This document shows, piece after piece, positions 30,389 to 38,437 of a DNA stretch of 64,000 bases (positions are counted from its first letter, which is position 1; each line of letters starts with the position of its first letter). Origin of the DNA: Streptomyces uncialis (lineage in GTDB: Bacteria; Actinomycetota; Actinomycetes; Streptomycetales; Streptomycetaceae). A program made the translations under genes and the position numbers. The notes under the pieces were generated by a model. It had not been told where the DNA came from, did not search any database, and saw nothing but the letters and a program-made list of their open reading frames with translations. The DNA lies in assembly GCF_001905345.1 (NCBI RefSeq), contig NZ_LFBV01000006.1, forward strand, positions 434,001 through 498,000, given 5' to 3'.

Positions 30389-31297
30389 TCAGCCGATGGT
30401 GAGGCCATAGGCGTTGAGCGCCTCCACGACCGGCTGGAAGAAGGTCGTGCCGCCGGAGGAGCAGTTGCCGCTGCCGCCGGAGGTCAGTCCGTACGCGGTG
30501 GTACCGGCGAAGAGCGCGCCGCCGGAGTCGCCGCCCTCGGCGCAGACCGTGGTCTGGATCATGCCGTAGACGACATCGCCGCCGCCGTAGTTCACGGTGG
30601 CGTTGAGCGCGGTGACCCGGCCGCTGTGCAGACCGGTGGTGGAGCCGCGGCGCTGGACCGCGGTGCCGACGGTCGGGTTGGCCGCGCGGGTGATGGTCTG
30701 GCCGCCGACCGCGCTGGGCTTGCTGACGGAGGTGTTGGTGTAGCGCACCAGCCCGTAGTCGTTGCCGGGGAAGCTGGTCCCGGCGCTGGTGCCGAGGACC
30801 GTGGTACGTCCGGAGTTGGAGTACCAGGTACCGGCGCCCTCGGTGCAGTGGCCGGCCGTCACGAAGTACTGGGTGGTCCCCCGGCGGGCGTTGAAGCCCA
30901 GGGAACAGCGCCAGCCACTGGCGTAGATGGCGTCGCCGCCGGAGATGAGCGGTTTGAAGGTCCCCTTGACCTTCTTGACCGTGATGGCACCGGCGGAGTC
31001 CCCGGCGGCGCGCTTGATCCCGGCTATCTCCGCCGCGGAGACGGTGCTGTCGGCGGTGACGACCACACGGCCGGTGGCCGGGTCGACATGCCAGGCGGTG
31101 CCCGCCACATCGGCTTCGAGTACGGAGTTGGTCGCCTTGGCGAGCTCGACGGCGTCATAGGCGCGGGCGGTGTCCGCGCTGGCGGAGCCCGCCGAGGGCA
31201 GGGCCATCGCGGCCGCGGCCACGAGTCCGGTGGTCATCGCCACGAGCCGGGTGCGTCTCGTGGTCGTACTGCGGGGGGTGGTGCGCTTGTTCCTCAC
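30389..31297 (-). CDS. Streptogrisin B-like secreted serine protease
   Basis: A 302-residue pre-pro-protease close to S. griseus protease B. A long signal peptide (to about residue 42) is followed by a short propeptide (AWHVDPATGRVVVTAD) and the mature enzyme from ISGGDAIYASGWRCSLG. Catalytic His is in TAGHCTEG, Asp in NDYGLVRY and Ser in GGDSGGAL. The stretches ALNATVNYGGGDVVYGMI and SGGSGNCSSGGTTFFQPV are near identical to streptogrisin B from memory. It lacks any C-terminal domain. The GTG start has GGGAGG eight bases upstream. It should degrade extracellular protein with chymotrypsin-like preference. Confidence 0.93.
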   Translation of the reverse strand: MRNKRTTPRSTTTRRTRLVAMTTGLVAAAAMALPSAGSASADTARAYDAVELAKATNSVLEADVAGTAWHVDPATGRVVVTADSTVSAAEIAGIKRAAGDSAGAITVKKVKGTFKPLISGGDAIYASGWRCSLGFNARRGTTQYFVTAGHCTEGAGTWYSNSGRTTVLGTSAGTSFPGNDYGLVRYTNTSVSKPSAVGGQTITRAANPTVGTAVQRRGSTTGLHSGRVTALNATVNYGGGDVVYGMIQTTVCAEGGDSGGALFAGTTAYGLTSGGSGNCSSGGTTFFQPVVEALNAYGLTIG

Positions 31298-31577
31298 TGT
31301 CGTTCCTCCCGAGGGAAGTCTGGGGCCCGCGTGGGGTTTGGGCCCGTGAGGCGCAGTCAGGGGCGAGCACGTCCGCTATCCGAACACGCCGTGTCCCTGA
31401 CAAGCGCTGCCGGGAGTATTTCGAGCCTCAACAGTCACGGACAAGGGCACCTTTCAGCCGTCCGCCATGGACATGCCGACAAACCCCGGCGGCATCCCCG
31501 GACCTTTCGCACCCGTTTCGCACGGAACGCTCTTCACGGTCCGGGGCCCACCGGGGCCCACTGTCCCCACAGACGGA

Positions 31578-32414
31578 CTACCGCCCCAGCAGGTTCCGTT
31601 CCCCTGCGGCGACCGCCACGGGGAGGGCGTTGCCAGGGGGAGGGAAGGGGCAGAGGAAATGGTCCGCGAAGGCGCACGGCGGCAGCTGCGCGCGGTTGAA
31701 GTCCACCGTCACACGCCCCTCGGCGTCGGGCGGCCCGGGGCGCAGGAACCGGAATCGGTGGCTGCCGCCCGCCTCCGGAGCCTTGCCGCTGGTCGTGTCG
31801 GCGAAGACGGCCCACAGCGAGCCGTCGGCCTCCACGCCCGCCTGGAGCGTGTGCTCCCGCCCGTCGAGGGAGAAGGCCAGTTCACCGTCGAGCCCCAGGC
31901 CACGGCTGCGTCCGTCGGCGTTCTCGACCCGAACCGTCCGCCGGTCCCCGCTGTACGGGGTGAAGCGCCCGGGAACCGACCAGCGCGCCGCGTACGGGGT
32001 CGCGTCGATCCCCCGGAACCGGGTGCGGGCGTCCGAGGCGGGGTCGAAGTCCCGTACCGCCCAGAGCCCCTCACGTACGAGGACCACGAAGCGGCGGTCC
32101 CCCCGGGCGATCCGGGCGGTGTCGGGGCCGCCCGGGTCGGCGGTGAGTACGACCTCACCGGTGAACGGCCGCCCGTCGAGGGTCAGACCGTTGTCGGCGG
32201 TGGCGCCGAGAACCACTCCCGTGCCGTCCGACGCGGTGCTCCATCGACCGGGGATGGCCGGAACTAGGCCCTCCGGATGGTCCTGGAGCCAGTGCGTACC
32301 CCTCAAAGCCAGGGGTCCGTAGGGCGCGGCGACGGATTCGGTCCGCCGTGCGTGCCATGTCTTCCACTCCTGCACGGCGTCCTCGGCCGGCCCCTGCTGT
32401 CCCTCGTCACTCAT
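31578..32414 (-). CDS. DUF1684 protein
   Basis: A 278-residue protein with the DUF1684 order: EWKTWHARRTESVAAPYGPLALRGTHWL at the N-terminus, then GDRRFVVLVREGLWAVRDFDP, FTPYSGDRRTVRVENADG and the closing VDFNRAQLPPCAFADHFLCPFPPPGNALPVAVAAGER. That last stretch, with its cysteines, is the most conserved part of the family. No activity is known for DUF1684. There is no signal peptide. It is the last leftward gene after the monooxygenase cluster, but 270 bp of repeats lie between, so operon membership is doubtful. Confidence 0.85.
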   Translation of the reverse strand: MSDEGQQGPAEDAVQEWKTWHARRTESVAAPYGPLALRGTHWLQDHPEGLVPAIPGRWSTASDGTGVVLGATADNGLTLDGRPFTGEVVLTADPGGPDTARIARGDRRFVVLVREGLWAVRDFDPASDARTRFRGIDATPYAARWSVPGRFTPYSGDRRTVRVENADGRSRGLGLDGELAFSLDGREHTLQAGVEADGSLWAVFADTTSGKAPEAGGSHRFRFLRPGPPDAEGRVTVDFNRAQLPPCAFADHFLCPFPPPGNALPVAVAAGERNLLGR

Positions 32415-32555
32415 CCGTCGCTCCGTCCTCTTATGTGGTCCTCATGACACATTTCACGTCACCGCGACCGACCGCTTTCCCCCGGCCCCGGCCCCGGCCC
32501 AGTCCGCCCCGCAGCATCCGGCACCCGGCCCGCAGCTCCCACCTCGCGCACCCCC

Positions 32556-32590
32556 GGCACCCGGCACCCGGCACCCGGCACCCGGCACCC
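32556..32590. repeat. Five perfect tandem copies of GGCACCC
   Basis: A 7-bp unit is repeated five times without error. Further scattered GGCACCC copies lie to 32650. It is in the gap between DUF1684 and the monooxygenase gene. Confidence 0.95.
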
Positions 32591-32684
32591 GCTCAGGAAA
32601 CCCGTCTCCGGCACCCGGCCCACATCGCGCACCCCAGCACCCGGCACCCGGGCCCCGTTCAGGAATCCCGCTTCCGGCACTTGC

Positions 32685-34076
32685 TCAGGAGACCGACTCC
32701 CCCACCCGCTCCGTCACCGACTCCCCCACCCGTTCCGACACCGGTTCCGTCGCCCGTTCCCCGGCGGGCGCCTTCAGCCCCAGGTGGGACCGGAGGGTGC
32801 GGCCCGAGTACTCCGTGCGGAACGCCCCCCGTTCCTGGAGCAGCGGCACCACGCGGTCGACGAATCCGTCCAGCCCGGCCGGGGTGAGATGCGGGACGAG
32901 GATGAATCCGTCGGCCGCGTCCGAGTCCACGAACTCGACGAGCTCGGCGGCCACCGCCTCGGGCGTCCCGATGAACGACTGCCGTCCGGTCGCCTCGATG
33001 ACGGTCTGCCGGATCGACAGCCCCTTCTCCTCGGACAGCGCGCGCCATTTCGCGGCGGCGGTGACCGGGTCGGCGAGCCGCACCCGGCCCTGCACCAGCG
33101 CGGAGTCGGGATCGGGGTCGAACGCAGGGAGCGGGCCGTCCGGGTCGTGGCCGGAGAGGTCGACGCCCCACACCTGTTCCAGGGTGTGGAGGGCGTTCTG
33201 CGGGGAGATCTGCTGGTGCCGGATCTCGGCGGCGCGTTCCTGGGCCTCGGCGGCGGTGTCCCCGAGGACGACGGTGACTCCCGGCATGATCTTCAGCTCG
33301 TCGCGCTCCCGGCCGTAGCGGGCCAGCCGGTCCTTGACGTCGGTGTAGAAGGCGCGGCCCCCTTCCAGCGTTCCGTGCCTGCTGAAGATCACATCGGCGG
33401 AGGAGGCGGCGAACTCCCGGCCGTCCGAGGAGTCCCCGGCCTGGATCACCACCGGGTGGCCCTGCGGGGAGCGCGGCACGGTGAAGCGGCCCGCGATGTC
33501 GAACTGCCGTCCCTGGTGGGCGAAGGGCCGTGGCGCTTCGTCGGACGACGGCCAGGAGTCCCAGAGCTCCCGGGCGGTGGCGACGAACTCGGCGGCCCGG
33601 GTATAGCGGTCGGCCCGGTCGAGATAGCCGCCGCGCCGGAAGTTCTCGCCGGTGAAGGCGTCCGAGGAGGTGACGACGTTCCATCCGGCGCGGCCACCGC
33701 TGAGATGGTCCAGGGTGGCCAGTCGGCGGGCCAGTTCGAAGGGCTCGTTGAAGGTGGCGTTGACGGTGGCCGCGAGCCCCAGCCGGTCGGTGACGGCGGC
33801 GAGCGCGTTGAGCACGGTGATCGACTCGGGGCGGCCCACCACGTCCAGGTCGTGGACGCGTCCGTTGTGCTCGCGGAGCCTGAGCCCTTCGGCGAGGAAG
33901 AAGAAGTCGAACAGTCCCGCCTCGGCGGTGCGGGCCAGATGCTCGAAGGACGCGAAGTCGATCTGCGAACCCGAGCGCGGATCGGACCACACGGTGGTGT
34001 TGTTGACGCCGGGGAAGTGGGCGGCGAGATGCATCCGCCTGCGGGCGCGGCCGGGGCCGCGGTGGGTGCTGGTCAT
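32685..34076 (-). CDS. NtaA/SnaA/DszA-family FMN-dependent monooxygenase
   Basis: A 463-residue luciferase-like flavin monooxygenase. The family pattern is full length: MHLAAHFPGVNNTTVW, FDFFFLAEGL, GLAATVNATFNEPFELARRLATLDHLSGGRAGWNVVTS, then VPRSPQGHPVVIQAGDS and SFIGTPEAVAAELVEF. NtaA-group enzymes use FMNH2 from a separate reductase and attack chelators, sulfur heterocycles or S-alkylcysteine derivatives. No flavin reductase gene is visible. The C-terminal tail holds a duplicated ERVGESV unit. The ATG overlaps the stop of the upstream paralogue (ATGA). It is the last gene of the ABC transporter/monooxygenase operon. Confidence 0.9.
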   Translation of the reverse strand: MTSTHRGPGRARRRMHLAAHFPGVNNTTVWSDPRSGSQIDFASFEHLARTAEAGLFDFFFLAEGLRLREHNGRVHDLDVVGRPESITVLNALAAVTDRLGLAATVNATFNEPFELARRLATLDHLSGGRAGWNVVTSSDAFTGENFRRGGYLDRADRYTRAAEFVATARELWDSWPSSDEAPRPFAHQGRQFDIAGRFTVPRSPQGHPVVIQAGDSSDGREFAASSADVIFSRHGTLEGGRAFYTDVKDRLARYGRERDELKIMPGVTVVLGDTAAEAQERAAEIRHQQISPQNALHTLEQVWGVDLSGHDPDGPLPAFDPDPDSALVQGRVRLADPVTAAAKWRALSEEKGLSIRQTVIEATGRQSFIGTPEAVAAELVEFVDSDAADGFILVPHLTPAGLDGFVDRVVPLLQERGAFRTEYSGRTLRSHLGLKAPAGERATEPVSERVGESVTERVGESVS

Positions 34077-35152
34077 GAGGGGTCCCCCACGAGGGCGTAG
34101 CGGTTGGCGGGCCGTGCGAGTCCCAGGTGCTCCCTGAGCGTGCTGCCCGGATAGAAGGTGCGGAACAGTCCGCGGTGCTGGAGCAGCGGGACGGTTCCGT
34201 TGACGAGCCGCTCCAGGTCACGGCGCGGTTCGACGGGGGTGAGGTGGAAGCCGTCGGCGGCGCCGGAGGAGTGCCAGGCGGCGATCAGCTCGGCGAGGTC
34301 GACGGGCCCGCCCCGGTAGAGCGGACCGTACGGGCTGGGCCGGGGGCCTCCGCCGCCGTGGCCCGGTTCGGCCGCGTACTCGCCCTCGCCGAGGTCGACG
34401 GCGAGGGCGGCGAGGACCCGCAGGGTGTCGGGGTCACGGCCGTGGGCGGCGGCGGCCGTACGCAGTCCGGTGCGCAGCGCGGCGCTCTGCGCGGGGCCCA
34501 CCGCGCGGACCAGCGCCACATCGGCGTACCGGGCGGCGGTGTCACGGGCGTGCGGGTCGGTGGCGTCGACGACGATGACGGGGTGGCCCTGGGGGGACCG
34601 GGGCACGATCGAGGGGCCCTTCACGGAGAAGGTGGCGCCCTGGAAGTCGACATAGTGCAGCTTGTCGCGGTCGATGAAGCGCCCTGTCGATGTGTCGCGG
34701 ATCTCGGCGTCGTCCTCCCAGCTGTCCCACAGCCGGGTGGCCGCCTCGGCCACGTCCGCCGCCTCCCGCCACAGCGCCTCGGGGGGCGCGGCGTCGCGGC
34801 GGCCGAACAGCCGGGCCTCGTGCTCCCCCTGCGAGACCTCGGCCTGCCAGCCGGCCCGGCCCCGGCTCACCCAGTCGAGGGTGGCCACGGCGGCCTGGAG
34901 GTGGAAGGGCTCGGTGTGGGTGGTCGTCACGGTCGGCACCAGTCCGACGCGCCCGGTGACCGGGGCGAGCCGGGCGAGCACGGCGAGCGCGTCGGGGCCG
35001 GGGCGGCCGAAGGAGTCGCCGAGGGTCACGAAGTCCAGGGCGCCCCGTTCGGCGAGCCGGACGAGTTCGGTGTAGGGCTGGGGGTCGTAGGCGCCTGGCA
35101 GATCGAGGGCGGCGGCCAGGTGCAGCAGCCCCCGGCCGGTGGAAGCGGTCAT
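34073..35152 (-). CDS. Second luciferase-like FMN monooxygenase
   Basis: A 359-residue protein, shorter than its downstream neighbour but clearly related (ALDFVTLGDSF, LVPTVTTTHTEPFHLQAAVATLDWVSRGRAGWQAEVS, VPRSPQGHPVIVVDATD, LFRTFYPGSTLREHLGL). The C-terminal sentence is nearly the same in both proteins. Loss of about 100 residues in the middle suggests a different substrate pocket or a partner subunit role. The start at 35152 follows GAGAGG. Two such enzymes coupled to an amino-acid-type ABC importer point to stepwise oxidation of an imported sulfur or nitrogen compound. Confidence 0.87.
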   Translation of the reverse strand: MTASTGRGLLHLAAALDLPGAYDPQPYTELVRLAERGALDFVTLGDSFGRPGPDALAVLARLAPVTGRVGLVPTVTTTHTEPFHLQAAVATLDWVSRGRAGWQAEVSQGEHEARLFGRRDAAPPEALWREAADVAEAATRLWDSWEDDAEIRDTSTGRFIDRDKLHYVDFQGATFSVKGPSIVPRSPQGHPVIVVDATDPHARDTAARYADVALVRAVGPAQSAALRTGLRTAAAAHGRDPDTLRVLAALAVDLGEGEYAAEPGHGGGGPRPSPYGPLYRGGPVDLAELIAAWHSSGAADGFHLTPVEPRRDLERLVNGTVPLLQHRGLFRTFYPGSTLREHLGLARPANRYALVGDPS

Positions 35153-35271
35153 GTCGGTGTACCTCTCGGGTGGGGGTGGGGGTCCCACGCGGGGCCCGGC
35201 GGCGGACCGGGCAGGCGGACGGGCCGCCGGACCGGTCGGGGGTAGGCCGACGGGCCCCGCATGGCACCGGG

Positions 35272-36282
35272 TCAGGTCCGGGGCAGTCCCTCCGGGTTGA
35301 CCTCGGACTTCTTCACGGCCTCACCGGACAGTCCCCAGCGCTTGAGGACCTTGGCGTACGAGCCGTCGGCGATGACGTGGTCGAGGGCGGCGGCATAGGC
35401 GTCGACCAGCCCGCTGTCCTTCTTCGTGGTGGCGGCGATCTTGCCCTGGAGGGCGTCACCCGCGCCGGACAGCGAACCGACGACCTTGGTCTGTCCGGAG
35501 GTCGCGACGTGGTAGGCGACCGTGGGGTAGGGGCCGAGGTGGCCGTCGATCCGTCCCGACTGGAGGGCGAGGTAGTAGTCGGTGTCCTTCTGGAAGTACT
35601 TGATGTCGACGGGCTTGCGGCCCGCCTTCTCGTTCTGCTCGCTCCAGTCGATCAGGATGCGTTCCTGGTTGGTGCCGGAGGACACCGAGATGGTCCGGCC
35701 CGCGACGTCCTTCGGGCCGGTGATCTTCCAGTCGGCGTCCTTCTTCGCCTCGAACGCGATGTTGTCGAGCCGGTAGGTCGCGAAGTCGTACTTCTCCTTG
35801 CGCTCCTCGGTGACCGTGACATTGGAGAAGACGGCGTCGAACTTGCCGCTGTCGAGGCCGACGAAGAGGTTCTCCCAGGACACCGTCTGGGGCTTGACCT
35901 TCAGTCCGAGGGTGTCGGCGACCAGGGTCGCTATGTCGATCTCGGAGCCGATCCGGGTCTTGTCGTCGGTCGCGAAGAAGCCGAGCGGCGGGGAGGAGTC
36001 GGCGCCCAGCCCGGTCCGCAGGAGACCGCTCTCGCGGATGCCGTCGGGCAGCAGGGCCGCGATCTTCTCGTCCTTGGTGCCTCTGACCCGGTTCTGGTCG
36101 GGGCCGATGTTGATCCCGCCGGCCTTGTCGCCCTTGGCCTGCCCCGTCGCGGACGACGCGGCGTCGCTGTCACCTCCGCAGGCGGCCAGCAGCGGTGCGG
36201 CCACCAGCGCGGCGGCGGACAGGACGAGAGCGCGGCGGGGCCGTCTGACGGACCGGGGACCACGAGGGGAACGGGAAGACAC
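35272..36282 (-). CDS. Amino-acid-type ABC transporter substrate-binding lipoprotein
   Basis: A 336-residue lipoprotein. The signal sequence ends in lipobox LLAAC. The mature protein has the family 3 solute-binding signature (GSEIDIATLVADTLGLKVKPQTVSWENLFVGLDSGKFDAVFSNVTVTEERKEKYDFAT) and ends VIADGSYAKVLKRWGL. This family binds polar amino acids and relatives such as cystine. The GTG start at 36282 has AGGAG seven bases upstream. It lies downstream of the ATPase gene and upstream of two monooxygenases on one strand. Confidence 0.92.
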   Translation of the reverse strand: MSSRSPRGPRSVRRPRRALVLSAAALVAAPLLAACGGDSDAASSATGQAKGDKAGGINIGPDQNRVRGTKDEKIAALLPDGIRESGLLRTGLGADSSPPLGFFATDDKTRIGSEIDIATLVADTLGLKVKPQTVSWENLFVGLDSGKFDAVFSNVTVTEERKEKYDFATYRLDNIAFEAKKDADWKITGPKDVAGRTISVSSGTNQERILIDWSEQNEKAGRKPVDIKYFQKDTDYYLALQSGRIDGHLGPYPTVAYHVATSGQTKVVGSLSGAGDALQGKIAATTKKDSGLVDAYAAALDHVIADGSYAKVLKRWGLSGEAVKKSEVNPEGLPRT

Positions 36283-36404
36283 AGTCGTACTCCTGAACTG
36301 GTGACCGATGAGGGTGGGATGAGGCGGTTCCACGCGCGGCGGACCCGGACGGACCGGGCAGCCGCCGCGCGAACGGAACAGCGGCGGGAACAGCGAAAGG
36401 ACCT

Positions 36405-36432
36405 GAGAAGGGAGAAGGGAGAAGGGAGAAGG
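36405..36432. repeat. Four tandem copies of GAGAAGG
   Basis: A perfect 7-bp tandem repeat lies in the 207-bp gap between the ATPase and binding-protein genes. On the transcribed message it is a CCTTCTC pyrimidine run. Confidence 0.95.
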
Positions 36433-36489
36433 GAGCTGCGAAAACGATCAGCGGACGGTACGGATACGGACCGGACAGCTACGGGCAGG

Positions 36490-37473
36490 TCACAGGACCT
36501 TGGACAGGAACGCCTTGGTGCGCTCGTGCCGGGGCGCGTCGAGGACGGCCGCGGGCGGCCCCTGTTCGACCACCCGGCCCTCGTCCATGAACACGACGGT
36601 GTCGGCGACCTCGCGGGCGAAGCCGATCTCATGGGTGACGACGATCATCGTGGTGCCCTGGTGGGCGAGGTCCTTGATGACGTCGAGCACCTCGCCCACG
36701 AGTTCGGGGTCGAGCGCGGAGGTCGGCTCGTCGAAGAGCAGCAGCCTCGGTTCGAGGGCGAGCGCGCGGGCGATCGCGACCCGCTGCTGCTGACCGCCGG
36801 AGAGCTGCTTGGGATAGGCGTCGGCCTTGTCGTCGAGCCCCACCCGGGACAGCAGCCGCCGGGCCGCCGCGACGGCGTCCTTGCGGGGCCGTTTCAGCGC
36901 GGAGACGGGAGCCTCCACGATGTTCTCCAGCACGGTGAGATGCGGGAAGAGGTTGAAGTTCTGGAAGACGAACCCGATCCGGGTGCGCTGCCTCAGTACC
37001 TCGCGCTCGCGGAGCTCGTACAGCTTGTCGCCGGAGCGGCGGTAGCCGATGAGGGAGCCGTCGACGCTGATCCAGCCGCTGTCGGCCTTCTCCAGATGGT
37101 TGATGGTCCGCAGCAGGGTCGACTTGCCGGAGCCGGAGGGGCCGAGGATCACGGTGACCTCGCCCACGGGGACGTTCAGATCGATGCCCCTGAGCACCTC
37201 CAGCGTCCCGAAGCTCTTGTGGACACCCCGGATCTCGACCATGACCGGCGCCCCGGACTCCTCCTCGACGGCCACCTGGTCGCCGGGGCCGTCCGCCACG
37301 ACCGCCTCACCGACAGCCGCCTTGCCGACAGCCGCGTTGTCGCCGGCCGCCTTGCCGCCGGCCTCCCCGGCGGTACCCCCGTCGGGTTCCCCTGTGGTGC
37401 TCGTGACCGTGCCGGCCGGACCGACCGTGCCTGCGGTCTTCGTGACCGCGGAAGCGGGTACGGGCGCGCTCAT
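36490..37473 (-). CDS. Amino-acid-type ABC transporter ATP-binding protein with N-terminal extension
   Basis: A 327-residue ATPase of the GlnQ/HisP group. Walker A is GPSGSGKST at 111-119, the signature LSGGQQQRVAIARAL begins at 224, and Walker B LLLFDEPTSALDP begins near 244; the family-typical FQNFNLFPHLTVLENI is at 170-185. The catalytic domain begins at residue 78 (MVEIRGVHKSFG). The first 77 residues are a low-complexity Ala/Gly/Val/Glu extension with repeats such as AVGKAAVGEAV. The ATG at 37473 overlaps the permease stop (ATGA), which supports the extended start; the ATG at residue 78 is the alternative. Confidence 0.92.
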   Translation of the reverse strand: MSAPVPASAVTKTAGTVGPAGTVTSTTGEPDGGTAGEAGGKAAGDNAAVGKAAVGEAVVADGPGDQVAVEEESGAPVMVEIRGVHKSFGTLEVLRGIDLNVPVGEVTVILGPSGSGKSTLLRTINHLEKADSGWISVDGSLIGYRRSGDKLYELREREVLRQRTRIGFVFQNFNLFPHLTVLENIVEAPVSALKRPRKDAVAAARRLLSRVGLDDKADAYPKQLSGGQQQRVAIARALALEPRLLLFDEPTSALDPELVGEVLDVIKDLAHQGTTMIVVTHEIGFAREVADTVVFMDEGRVVEQGPPAAVLDAPRHERTKAFLSKVL

Positions 37474-38363
37474 CGCGTGGCCCCCTTCGAGAAGTGTCGT
37501 TCGACGTAGTACTGGAGGACGGACAGCGCGGTGGTCAGGAGGATGTACCAGACCGTGGCGACCATCAGCAGCGGGACCACGCGCCCGTTGCGGCCGTAGA
37601 TGACCTGGACCTGGTAGAACAGCTCGCCGATCGCCATGACGGAGACGATCGAGGTGCCCTTGAAGAGGGAGATGACCTCGTTGGCGGCGTTGGGCAGGAT
37701 CGACCGCATCGCCTGCGGCAGCACGATCCGGCGGATCTGCCGCAGCCGTGGGATACCGAGCGCGGCGGCCGCCTCCAGCTGCCCGGTGTCCACGGCGAGC
37801 ACCCCGCCGCGGACGATCTCGGCGGCGTACGCGGCCTGGTGCAGCGCGAGTCCGAGGACCGCCGCGCTCATCGCGCCGACCAGGCCCATCGTGTCGAAGG
37901 TGAAGAAGCCGGGCCCGAACGGGATACCGAACTGCAACTCCTTGTACAGATAGGCCAGGTTGAACCAGAAGAGCAGCTGGACGATCAGCGGGATCGAGCG
38001 GAACGCCCAGATGTAGCCGAAGGCGACGGCCTTCAGGAACGGGCTGGCCGACAGCCGCATGAAGGCCAGCACGATCCCCAGCGCGAAGCCGAGGGCGGTG
38101 CCGTAGAAGGTGAGCTGAAGGGTGACCCACACCGCCCTGAGGACCACGTCCGCGGTGAAGAACTCCGCGAACACCTCCCATTCCCAGCCCGCGTTGGTGA
38201 CCAGCCCGTGGACGAACTGGGCCAGGAGCACGGCGGTGGCGACGACCGCGGCCCAGCGCCAGGGGTGCCGGACGGGAACGACCTTGAGCGAGGCGAAGCC
38301 GTCGTCGGCCGGGACGGGTCGTGGTGTCGTGGTGTCGAGAGGTGGATCGCTGGTCAGGGACAT
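37470..38363 (-). CDS. Amino-acid-type ABC transporter permease
   Basis: A 297-residue HisMQ-type permease. It has an N-terminal soluble stretch, then helices including FGYIWAFRSIPLIVQLLFWFNLAYL. The EAA loop (GQLEAAAALGIPRLRQIRRIVLPQAMRSILPN) contacts the ATPase. GTSIVSVMAIGELFYQ is typical of glutamine/cystine permeases. GAGGAAACCTC precedes the ATG. The stop overlaps the ATPase start. A second permease lies two genes upstream, so the importer is probably a heterodimer. Confidence 0.92.
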   Translation of the reverse strand: MSLTSDPPLDTTTPRPVPADDGFASLKVVPVRHPWRWAAVVATAVLLAQFVHGLVTNAGWEWEVFAEFFTADVVLRAVWVTLQLTFYGTALGFALGIVLAFMRLSASPFLKAVAFGYIWAFRSIPLIVQLLFWFNLAYLYKELQFGIPFGPGFFTFDTMGLVGAMSAAVLGLALHQAAYAAEIVRGGVLAVDTGQLEAAAALGIPRLRQIRRIVLPQAMRSILPNAANEVISLFKGTSIVSVMAIGELFYQVQVIYGRNGRVVPLLMVATVWYILLTTALSVLQYYVERHFSKGATR

Positions 38364-38437
38364 GAGGTTTCCTCGGGGCCTGTGGGTTCGCGCACGCGCG
38401 CGGGAGGGTTCGCGTAGGGCCGGACGGGCCGGGGCCG

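Noticed and set aside
28900..30402. Long plus-strand frame through the gene at 29254
   Set aside because: The minus-strand product has balanced composition and a plausible leaderless start, while the plus frame becomes Arg/Gly-rich. Only its first codons were kept as a finding.
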